Assembly: GCF_051014445.1 (NCBI RefSeq)
Contig: NC_135136.1
Coordinates: forward strand, 19,052,001 to 19,116,000
Source of the DNA: Colletes latitarsis
Taxonomy: Eukaryota; Arthropoda; Insecta; Hymenoptera; Colletidae
Length of the DNA: 64,000 nucleotides
Direction of reading: 5' to 3'
In this document: positions 11,774-21,066 of the stretch, one piece after another
Layout: the number at the start of each line of letters is the position of its first letter
Numbering within the stretch: the first letter of the stretch is position 1
Translations under genes and position numbers: made by a program
The notes under the pieces: model-generated
Databases searched by the model: none
Told to the model about the DNA's origin: nothing
Seen by the model: only the letters and a program-made list of their open reading frames with translations

Positions 11774-13897
11774 CTCATGATTTTGCCCTCTTCGCATACT
11801 TGTTGGCCAGATCCTGGGTTTTTTTCGTGTTTGAATCACGTAGGAATGTGGTAACACACTGAAGCAGTCAATTAAACCTGGTTCCAAACAATATTTTAGA
11901 GGATAACACCGGTTAGGTCCGGGTTAGGTCCGGGATATGCCCGCATCTGGCTCATGATTTTGCCTTCTTCGCATACTTGTTGGCCAGAGCCTGGGTTTTT
12001 TTCGTGTTTGAATCACGTAGTAATGTGGTAACACACTGAAGCTGTCAATTAAACCTGGTTTCGATCAATATTTTAGAGGATAACACCGGTTAGGTCTGGG
12101 TTAGGTCTGGGTTATGCCCGCATCTGGCTCATGATTTTGCCTTCCTCGCATACTTGTTGGCCAGATCCTGGGTTTTTTTCGTGTTTGAATCACGTAGTAA
12201 TGTGGTAATACACTGAAGCAGTCAATTAAACCTGGTTTCGATCAATATTTTAGAGGATAACACCGGTTAGGTCTGGGTTAGGGCTGGGTTATGCCCGCAT
12301 CTGGCTCATGATTTTGTCTTCTTCACATACTTGTTGGCCAGATCCTGGGTTTTTTTCGTGTCTGAATCACGTAGGAATGGGGTAACACACTGAAGCAGTC
12401 AATTAAACCTGGTTTCGATGAATATTTTAGAGGATAACACCGGTTAGGTCTGGGATAGGTCCGGGTTATGCCCGCATCTGGCTCATGATTTTGCCTTCTT
12501 CGCATACTTGTTGGCCAGATCCTGGGTTTTTTTCGTGTTTGAATCACGTAGTAATGTGGTAACACACTGAAGCAGTCAATTAAACCTGGTTTCGATCAAT
12601 ATTTCAGAGGATAACACCGGTTAGGTCTGGGTTAGGTCTGGGAAATGCGCGCATCTGGCTTATACTTTCGCCTTCTTCGCATACTTGTTGGCCAGATCCT
12701 GGGTATTTTCCGTGTTTGAAACACGTAGTAATGTGGTAACACACTGAAGCAGTCAATTAAACCTGGTTTCGATCAATATTTCAGAGTGTAACACCGGTTA
12801 GGTCTGGGTTAGGTCTGGGATATGCGCCCATCTGGCTTATACTTTCGCCTTTTTCGCAAACTTGTTGGCCAGATCCTTGGTATTTTCCGTGTTTGAATCA
12901 CGTAGTAATGTGGTAATACACTGAAGCAGTCAATTAAACCTGGTTTCGATCAATATTTTAGAGGATAACACCGGTTAGGTCTGGGTTAGGTCTGGGATAT
13001 GCGCGCATCTGGCTTATACTTTCGCCTTTTTCGCAAACTTGTTGGCCAGATCCTGCGTATTTTCCGTGTTTGAAACACGTAGTAATGTGGTAACACACTG
13101 AAGCAGTCAATAAAACCTGGTTTCGATCAATATTTTAGAGGATAACACCGGTTAGGTCTTGGTTTCGTCTGGGTTATGCCCGCATCTGGATCATGATTTT
13201 GCCTTCTTCGCATACTTGTTGGCCAGATCCTGGGTTTTTTTCGTGTTTGAATCACGTAGTAATGTGGTAACACACTGAAGCTGTCAATTAAACCTGGTTT
13301 CGATCAATATTTTAGAGGATAACACCGGTTAGGTCTTGGTTTCGTCTGGGTTATGCCCGCATCTGGCTCATGATTTTGCCTTCTTCGCATACTTGTTGGC
13401 CAGATTCTGGGTTTTTTTCGTGTTTGAATCACGTAGTAATGTGGTAACACACTGAAGCTGTCAATTAAACCTGGTTTCGATCAATATTTTAGAGGATAAC
13501 ACCGGTTAGGTCTTGGTTTCGTCTGGGTTATGCCCGCATCTGGCTCATGATTTTGCCTTCTTCGCATACTTGTTGGCCAGATCCTGGGTTTTTTTCGTGT
13601 TTGAATCACTTAGTAGTGTGGTAATACACTGAAGCAGTCAATTAAACCTGGTTTCGATCAATATTTCAGAGGATAACACCGGTTAGGTCTGGGTTAGGTC
13701 TGGGTTATGCCCGCATCTGGCTCATGATTTTGTCTTCTTCGCATACATGTTGGCCAGATCCTGGGTGTTTTTCGTGTTTGAATCACGTAGTAATGTGGTA
13801 ATACACTGAAGCAGTCAATTAAACCTGGTTTCGATCAATATTTTAGAGGATAACACCGGTTAGGTCTGGGTTAGGTCTGGGATATGCGCGCATGTGG

Positions 13898-14604
13898 CTT
13901 ATGCTTTCACCTTTTGCGCAAACTTGTTGGCCAGATCCTGGGTATTTTCCGTGTTTGAATCACGTAGTATTGTGGTAACACACTGAAGCAGTCAATTAAA
14001 CCTGGTTTCGATCAATATTTCAGAGGATAACACCGGTTAGGTCTGGGTTAGGTCTGGGTTATACCCGCATCTGGCTCATGATTTTGCCTTCCTCGCGTAC
14101 TTGTTGGCCAGATCCTGGGGTTTTTTCGTGTTTGAATCACGTAGTAATGTGGTAACACACTGAAGCAGTCAATTAAACCTGGTTTCGATCAATATTTTAG
14201 AGGATAACACCGGTTAGGTCTGGGTTAGGTCTGGGTTATGCCCGCACCCGGCTCATGATTTTGCCTTCTTCGCATACTTGTTGGCCAGATCTTGGGTTTT
14301 TTTCGTGTTTGAATCACGTAGGAATGTGGTAACACACTGAAGCAGTCAATTAAACCTGGTTCCAAACAATATTTTAGAGGATAACACCGGTTAGGTCTGG
14401 GTTAGGTCCGGGATGTGCCCGCATCTGGCTCATGATTTTGCCTTCTGCGCACACTTGTTGGCCAGATCCTGGGTTTTTTACTGTTTCAATCACGTAGTAA
14501 TGTGGTAATACACTGAAGCAGTCAATTAAACCTGGTTTCGATCAATATTTTAGAGGATAACACCGGTTAGGTCTGGGTTAGGTCTGGGATATGCGCGCAT
14601 CTGG
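13898..14604 (+). repeat. A-type higher-order repeat, four-monomer version lacking the TATAGGATA unit
   Basis: The ATACCCG monomer is followed directly by the CACCCGG monomer, then the CCAAAC monomer and the ATGCGCGC monomer. The TTTATAGGATAAC monomer is missing, so the period to the next copy is 707 bp. The unit is the shortened counterpart of 10,006-10,889 inside the 22-monomer duplication. Confidence 0.82.
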
Positions 14605-15488
14605 CTTATGCTTTCGCCTTTTGCGCAAACTTGTTGGCCAGATCCTGGGTATTTTCCGTGTTTGAATCACGTAGTAATGTGGTAACACACTGAAGCAGTC
14701 AATTAAACCTGGTTTCGATCAATATTTCAGAGGATAACACCGGTTAGGTCTGGGTTAGGTCTGGGTTATACCCGCATCTGGCTCATGATTTTGCCTTCCT
14801 CGCGTACTTGTTGGCCAGATCCTGGGGTTTTTTCGTGTTTGAATCACGTAGTAATGTGGTAACACACTGAAGCAGTCAATTAAACCTGGTTTCGATCAAT
14901 ATTTTATAGGATAACACCGGTTAGGTCTGGGATAGGTCCGGGATATGCCCGCATCTGGCTCATGATTTTGCCTTCTTCGCATACTTGTTGGCCAGATCCT
15001 GGGTTTTTTTCGTGTTTGAATCACGTAGTAATGTGGTAACACACTGAAGCTGTCAATTAAACCTGGTTTCGATCAATATTTTAGAGGATAACACCGGTTA
15101 GGTCTGGGTTAGGTCTGGGTTATGCCCGCACCCGGCTCATGATTTTGCCTTCTTCGCATACTTGTTGGCCAGATCTTGGGTTTTTTTCGTGTTTGAATCA
15201 CGTAGGAATGTGGTAACACACTGAAGCAGTCAATTAAACCTGGTTCCAAACAATATTTTAGAGGATAACACCGGTTAGGTCTGGGTTAGGTCCGGGATGT
15301 GCCCGCATCTGGCTCATGATTTTGCCTTCTGCGCATACTTGTTGGCCAGATCCTGGGTTTTTTACTGTTTCAATCACGTAGTAATGTGGTAATACACTGA
15401 AGCAGTCAATTAAACCTGGTTTCGATCAATATTTTAGAGGATAACACCGGTTAGGTCTGGGTTAGGTCTGGGTTATGCCCGCATCTGG
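14605..15488 (+). repeat. A-type pentamer higher-order repeat, full copy
   Basis: All five subtype markers appear in the canonical order: ATACCCG near 14,767, TATAGGATA near 14,905, CACCCGG near 15,127, CCAAAC near 15,246 and CTGCGCATAC near 15,330. It is the counterpart of 10,890-11,773 in the 22-monomer duplication. Confidence 0.82.
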
Positions 15489-16526
15489 CTCATGATTTTG
15501 CCCTCTTCGCATACTTGTTGGCCAGATCCTGGGTTTTCTTCGTGTTTGAATCACGTAGGAATGTGGTAACACACTGAAGCAGTCAATTAAACCTGGTTCC
15601 AAACAATATTTTAGAGGATAACACCGGTTAGGTCCGGGTTAGGTCCGGGATATGCCCGCATCTGGCTCATGATTTTGCCTTCTTCGCATACTTGTTGGCC
15701 AGAGCCTGGGTTTTTTTCGAGTTTGAATCACGTAGTAATGTGGTAACACACTGAAGCTGTCAATTAAACCTGGTTTCGATCAATATTTTAGAGGATAACA
15801 CCGGTTAGGTCTGGGTTAGGTCTGGGTTATGCCCGCATCTGGCTCATGATTTTGCCTTCCTCGCATACTTGTTGGCCAGATCCTGGGTTTTTTCGTGTTT
15901 GAATCACGTAGTAATGTGGTAATACACTGAAGCAGTCAATTAAACCTGGTTTCGATCAATATTTTAGAGGATAACACCGGTTAGGTCTGGGTTAGGGCTG
16001 GGTTATGCCCGCATCTGGCTCATGATTTTGTCTTCTTCACATACTTGTTGGCCAGATCCTGGGTTTTTTACGTGTCTGAATCACGTAGGAATGGGGTAAC
16101 ACACTGAAGCAGTCAATTAAACCTGGTTTCGATGAATATTTTAGAGGATAACACCGGTTAGGTCTGGGATAGGTCCGGGTTATGCCCGCATCTGGCTCAT
16201 GATTTTGCCTTCTTCGCATACTTGTTGGCCAGATCCTGGGTTTTTTTCGTGTTTGAATCACGTAGTAATGTGGTAACACACTGAAGCAGTCAATTAAACC
16301 TGGTTTCGATCAATATTTCAGAGGATAACACCGGTTAGGTCTGGGTTAGGTCTGGGAAATGCGCGCATCTGGCTTATACTTTCGCCTTCTTCGCATACTT
16401 GTTGGCCAGATCCTGGGTATTTTCCGTGTTTGAAACACGTAGTAATGTGGTAACACACTGAAGCAGTCAATTAAACCTGGTTTCGATCAATATTTCAGAG
16501 TATAACACCGGTTAGGTCTGGGTTAG

Positions 16527-18027
16527 GTCTGGGATATGCGCCCATCTGGCTTATACTTTCGCCTTTTTCGCAAACTTGTTGGCCAGATCCTTGGTATTTT
16601 CCGTGTTTGAAACACGTAGTAATGTGGTAATACACTGAAGCAGTCAATTAAACCTGGTTTCGATCAATATTTTACAGGTTATCACCGGTTAGGTCTGGGT
16701 TAGGTCTGGGTTATGCCCGCATCTGACTCATGATTTTGCCTTCTTCGCATACTTGTTGGCCAGATCCTGGGTTTTTTTCGTGTTTGAATCACGTAGTAAT
16801 GTGGTAACACACTGATGCTGTCAATTAAACCTGGTTTCGATCAATATTTTAGAGGATAACACCGGTTAGGTCTGGGTTTCGTCTGGGTTATGCCCGCATC
16901 TGGCTCATGATTTTGCCTTCTTCGCATACTTGTTGGCCAGATCCTGGGTTTTTTTCGTGTTTCAATCACTTAGTAATGTGGTAACACACTGAAGCTGTCA
17001 ATTAAACCTGGTTTCGATCAATATTTTAGAGGATAACACCGGTTAGGTCTGGGTTTCGTCTGGGTTATGCCCGCATCTGGCTCATGATTTTGCCTTCTTC
17101 GCATACTTGTTGGCCAGATCCTGGGTTTTTTTCGTGTTTGAATCACGTAGTAATGTGGTAATACACTGAAGCAGTCAATTAAACCTGGTTTCGATCAATA
17201 TTTTAGAGGATAACACCGGTTAGGTCTGGGTTAGGTCTGGGATATGCGCGCATCTGGCTTATACTTTCGCCTTTTTCGCAAACTTGTTGGCCAGATCCTG
17301 GGTATTTTCCGTGTTTGAAACACGTAGTAATGTGGTAACACACTGAAGCAGTCAATAAAACCTGGTTTCGATCAATATTTTAGAGGATAACACCGGTTAG
17401 GTCTGGGTTAGGTCTGGGTTATGCCCGCATCTGGCTCATGATTTTGCCTTCTTCGCATACTTGTTGGCCAGATCCTGGGTTTTTTCCGTGATTGAATCAC
17501 GTAGTAATGTGGTAACACACTGAAGCAGTCAATTAAACCTGGTTTCGATCAATATTTCAGAGGATAACACCGGTTATGTCTGGGTTAGGTCTGGGAAATG
17601 CGCGCATCTGGCTTATACTTTCGCCTTCTTCGCATACTTGTTGGCCAGATCCTGGGTTTTTTTCGTGTTTGAATCACGTAGTAATGTGGTAACACACTTA
17701 AGCTGTCAATTAAACCTGGTTTCGATCAATATTTTAGAGGATAACACCGGTTAGGTCTGGGTTAGGTCTGGGTTATGCCCGCATCTGGCTCATGAATTTG
17801 CCTTCTTCGCATACTTGTTGGCCAGATTCTGGGTTTTTTTCGTGTTTGAATCACGTAGTAATGTGGTAACACACTGAAGCTGTCAATTAAACCTGGTTTC
17901 GATCAATATTTTAGAGGATAACACCGGTTAGGTCTTGGTTTCGTCTGGGTTATGCCCGCATCTGGCTCATGATTTTGCCTTCTTCGCATACTTGTTGGCC
18001 AGATCCTGGGTTTTTTTCGTGTTTGAA
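16527..18027 (+). repeat. Segment joining copies of 2,200-3,076 and 1,300-1,930 in swapped order
   Basis: Positions 16,527-17,403 match 2,200-3,076, and positions 17,397-18,027 match 1,300-1,930. The two blocks meet at about 17,397-17,404. In the first location the second block lies upstream of the first. The step back from about 3,077 to about 1,307 is 1,770 bp, which is ten monomers. That is what the junction of a ten-monomer tandem duplication would look like. Confidence 0.65.
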
Positions 18028-18319
18028 TCACTTAGTAGTGTGGTAATACACTGAAGCAGTCAATTAAACCTGGTTTCGATCAATATTTTAGAGGATAACA
18101 CCGGTTAGGTCTGGGTTAGGTCTGGGTTATGCCCGCATCTGGCTCATGATTTTGTCTTCTTCGCATACATGTTGGCCAGATCCTGGGTGTTTTTCGTGTT
18201 TGAATCACGTAGTAATGTGGTAATACACTGAAGCAGTCAATTAAACCTGGTTTCGATCAATATTTTAGAGGATAACACCGGTTAGGTCTGGGTTAGGTCT
18301 GGGATATGCGCGCATCTGG

Positions 18320-19026
18320 CTTATGCTTTCGCCTTTTGCGCAAACTTGTTGGCCAGATCCTGGGTATTTTCCGTGTTTGAATCACGTAGTAATGTGGTAA
18401 CACACTGAAGCAGTCAATTAAACCTGGTTTCGATCAATATTTCAGAGGATAACACCGGTTAGGTCTGGGTTAGGTCTGGGTTATACCCGCATCTGGCTCA
18501 TGATTTTGCCTTCCTCGCGTACTTGTTGGCCAGATCCTGGGGTTTTTTCGTGTTTGAATCACGTAGTAATGTGGTAACACACTGAAGCAGTCAATTAAAC
18601 CTGGTTTCGATCAATATTTTATAGGATAACACCGGTTAGGTCTGGGATAGGTCCGGGATATGCCCGCATCTGGCTCATGATTTTGCCTTCTTCGCATACT
18701 TGTTGGCCAGATCCTGGGTTTTTTTCGTGTTTGAATCACGTAGGAATGTGGTAACACACTGAAGCAGTCAATTAAACCTGGTTCCAAACAATATTTTAGA
18801 GGATAACACCGGTTAGGTCTGGGTTAGGTCCGGGATGTGCCCGCATCTGGCTCATGATTTTGCCTTCTGCGCATACTTGTTGGCCAGATCCTGGGTTTTT
18901 TACTGTTTCAATCACGTAGTAATGTGGTAATACACTGAAGCAGTCAATTAAACCTGGTTTCGATCAATATTTTAGAGGACAACACCGGTTAGGTCTGGGT
19001 TTCGTCTGGGTTATGCCCGCATCTGG
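18320..19026 (+). repeat. A-type higher-order repeat, four-monomer version lacking the CACCCGG unit
   Basis: The ATACCCG monomer and the TATAGGATA monomer are followed directly by the CCAAAC/CTGCGCATAC monomer. The join occurs in the stretch from CCTGGG to CACGTAGGAATG near 18,715-18,752. A different monomer is lost here than in the 13,898 version, so the two shortened forms are independent events. Confidence 0.82.
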
Positions 19027-19556
19027 CTCATGATTTTGCCTTCTTCGCATACTTGTTGGCCAGATCCTGGGTTTTTTTCGTGTTTCAATCACTTAGTAAT
19101 GTGGTAACACACTGAAGCAGTCAATTAAACCTGGTTTCGATCAATATTTTAGAGGATAACACCGGTTAGGTCTGGGTTTCGTCTGGGTTATGCCCGCATC
19201 TGGCTCATGATTTTGCCTTCTTCGCATACTTGTTGGCCAGATCCTGGGTTTTTTTCGTGTTTGAATCACGTAGGAATGTGGTAACACACTGAAGCAGTCA
19301 ATTAAACCTGGTTCCAAACAATATTTTAGAGGATAACACCGGTTAGGTCTGTGTTAGGTCCGGGATGTGCCCGCATCTGGCTCATGATTTTGCCTTCTGC
19401 GCATACTTGTTGGCCAGATCCTGGGTTTTTTACTGTTTCAATCACGTAGTAATGTGGTAATACACTGAAGCAGTCAATTAAACCTGGTTTCGATCAATAT
19501 TTTAGAGGATAACACCGGTTAGGTCTGGGTTAGGTCTGGGATATGCGCGCATCTGG

Positions 19557-20440
19557 CTTATGCTTTCGCCTTTTGCGCAAACTTGTTGGCCAGATCCTGG
19601 GTATTTTCCGTGTTTGAATCACGTAGTAATGTGGTAACACACTGAAGCAGTCAATTAAACCTGGTTTCGATCAATATTTCAGAGGATAACACCGGTTAGG
19701 TCTGGGTTAGGTCTGGGTTATACCCGCATCTGGCTCATGATTTTGCCTTCCTCGCGTACTTGTTGGCCAGATCCTGGGGTTTTTTCGTGTTTGAATCACG
19801 TAGTAATGTGGTAACACACTGAAGCAGTCAATTAAACCTGGTTTCGATCAATATTTTATAGGATAACACCGGTTAGGTCTGGGATAGGTCCGGGATATGC
19901 CCGCATCTGGCTCATGATTTTGCCTTCTTCGCATACTTGTTGGCCAGATTCTGGGTTTTTTTCGTGTTTGAATCACGTAGTAATGTGGTAACACACTGAA
20001 GCTGTCAATTAAACCTGGTTTCGATGAATATTTTAGAGGATAACACCGGTTAGGTCTGGGTTAGGTCTGGGTTATGCCCGCACCCGGCTCATGATTTTGC
20101 CTTCTTCGCATACTTGTTGGCCAGATCTTGGGTTTTTTTCGTGTTTGAATCACGTAGGAATGTGGTAACACACTGAAGCAGTCAATTAAACCTGGTTCCA
20201 AACAATATTTTAGAGGATAACACCGGTTAGGTCTGGGTTAGGTCCGGGATGTGCCCGCATCTGGCTCATGATTTTGCCTTCTGCGCATACTTGTTGGCCA
20301 GATCCTGGGTTTTTTACTGTTTCAATCACGTAGTAATGTGGTAATACACTGAAGCAGTCAATTAAACCTGGTTTCGATCAATATTTTAGAGGACAACACC
20401 GGTTAGGTCTGGGTTAGGTCTGGGTTATGCCCGCATCTGG
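19557..20440 (+). repeat. A-type pentamer higher-order repeat, full copy
   Basis: The order ATACCCG, TATAGGATA, CACCCGG, CCAAAC/CTGCGCATAC and GTAATAC is intact. The third monomer begins with GGTTTCGATGAAT instead of GGTTTCGATCAAT. The fifth monomer ends in the GTTATGCCC form, as in the copies at 10,890 and 14,605. Confidence 0.82.
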
Positions 20441-20516
20441 CTCATGATTTTGCCTTCTTCGCATACTTGTTGGCCAGATCCTGGGTTTTTTTCGTGTTTG
20501 AATCACGTAGGAATGT
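20340..20516 (+). repeat. Representative family A monomer (177 bp)
   Basis: This single unit runs from one GGTA landmark to the next and is exactly 177 bp. It contains, in order, the GGTA start, GAAGCAGTCAATTAAACC, GGTTTCGATCAATATTTTAG, the CCGGTTAGG G-rich segment, CCCGCATCTGGCTCATGA, the TTCGCATACTTGTTGGCCAGATC core, a seven-T run, and AATCACGTAG. It departs from the commonest A form in having GTAATAC near its start and GACAACACC where most units have GATAACACC. It is offered as a reference for numbering positions within the unit. Confidence 0.9.
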
Positions 20517-21047
20517 GGTAACACACTGAAGCAGTCAATTAAACCTGGTTCCAAACAATATTTTAGAGGATAACACCGGTTAGGTCCGGGTTAGGTCCGG
20601 GATATGCCCGCATCTGGCTCATGATTTTGCCTTCTTCGCATACCTGTTGGCCAGAGCCTGGGTTTTTTTCGTGTTTGAATCACGTAGTAATGTGGTAACA
20701 CACTGAAGCTGTCAATTAAACCTGGTTTCGATCAATATTTTAGAGGATAACACCGGTTAGGTCTTGGTTTCGTCTTGGTTATGCCCGCATCTGGCTCATG
20801 ATTTTGCCTTCTTCGCATACTTGTTGGCCAGATCCTGGGTTTTTTTCGTGTTTGAATCACGTAGTAATGTGGTAACACACTGAAGCTGTCAATTAAACCT
20901 GGTTTCGATCAATATTTTAGAGGATAACACCGGTTAGGTCTGGGTTAGGTCTGGGATATGCGCGCATCTGGCTTATACTTTCGCCTTTTTCGCAAACCTG
21001 TTGGCCAGATCCTGGGTATTTTCCGTGTTTGAAACACGTAGTAATGT

Positions 21048-21066
21048 GGTAACACACTGAAACAGT
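21048..21066 (+). other. Sharp in-register junction between families A and B
   Basis: The monomer ending at 21,047 is pure A (GCCTTTTTCGCAAAC, GTATTTTCC, GAAACACG). The unit that starts at 21,048 opens with the A form GGTAACACAC and switches at once to B features: GAAACAGTC, CCCGATTAAT, AACGCCGGTTATG and GGCTCGTACTTTCGC. The next unit start, 21,224, is exactly 176 bp on, so register is kept. The switch falls inside the first 20 bases of the unit. I see no inserted sequence. Confidence 0.9.

Larger units (their letters stand above)
8996..12887 (+). repeat. First copy of a 22-monomer tandem duplication (3,892 bp)
   Basis: Landmarks recur in the following block at 3,892 bp and then at 3,714-3,715 bp after one monomer is lost there. 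Examples are CATCTGGATCATG (9,296 and 13,188), CACTTAGTAGTG (9,721 and 13,613), CATACATGTTGG, the ATACCCGCATCTGG monomer, CCTCGCGTACTTG, and GAGCCTGGG. A matching minus-strand reading frame lies at 12,323-12,565 in one copy and 16,037-16,279 in the other. The block contains two adjacent copies of the 884-bp pentamer. Confidence 0.88.
12888..16601 (+). repeat. Second copy of the 22-monomer duplication, one monomer short
   Basis: The join lies in CGTGTTTGA at 12,888-12,896. To its left is TTGGTATTTTCC, which in the parental arrangement near 16,602 is followed by GTGTTTGAAACACG. To its right is the ATCACGTAGTAATGTGG arrangement also found after 8,996. The copy is 3,714 bp, 178 bp shorter than its partner. 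One monomer carrying ATTTTATAGGATAAC is absent, and the deletion join falls between about 14,168 and 14,200. Confidence 0.85.
1..21055 (+). repeat. Domain A: satellite family A (about 119 monomers, 176-177 bp)
   Basis: About 119 monomers average 176.9 bp. Diagnostic positions are GGTAACACAC at the unit start, GGTTTCGATC, AACACCGGTTAGG (contains the AgeI palindrome ACCGGT), GGCTCATGATTTTGCC, and a long T-run after CCTGGG. Most length variation is in that T-run, with occasional losses in the following Cs and Ts. Several subtypes alternate: one with ATGCGCGCATCTGGCTTAT, one with GGTTCCAAACAAT, one with CACCCGGCTC, and one with TCTTGGTTTCGTCTGGG. The order of subtypes is not random but follows duplicated blocks listed separately. 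A consensus-like unit has 43 G, 34 C, 38 A and 62 T, about 43.5% G+C. I see no gene anywhere in this stretch. Confidence 0.95.

Noticed and set aside
12323..16279. Minus-strand reading frames of about 80 codons at 12,323-12,565 and 16,037-16,279.
   Set aside because: The two are the same satellite segment in the two copies of the 22-monomer duplication. They exist because local variants remove stops; no initiation context or family similarity is apparent.
1..21055. A CENP-B box (TTCG, four bases, A, two bases, CGGG) on either strand.
   Set aside because: The closest match I found is on the minus strand of A units at CCCGCATCTGGCTCA, which fits CCCG, the T and the C but fails at two of the last three core bases. 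I saw no full match in families A or B.
1..21055. A polymerase III B box or tRNA-like element at GGTTTCGATCAAT.
   Set aside because: It resembles GGTTCGANNCC only with an inserted base, there is no paired A box at suitable spacing, and B units change it to GGTTCCGATTAAT.
61..21055. An interstitial telomere tract.
   Set aside because: TTAGG words are always separated by TCTGG and never form two perfect consecutive telomere repeats; the 11-bp motif is part of the satellite unit.
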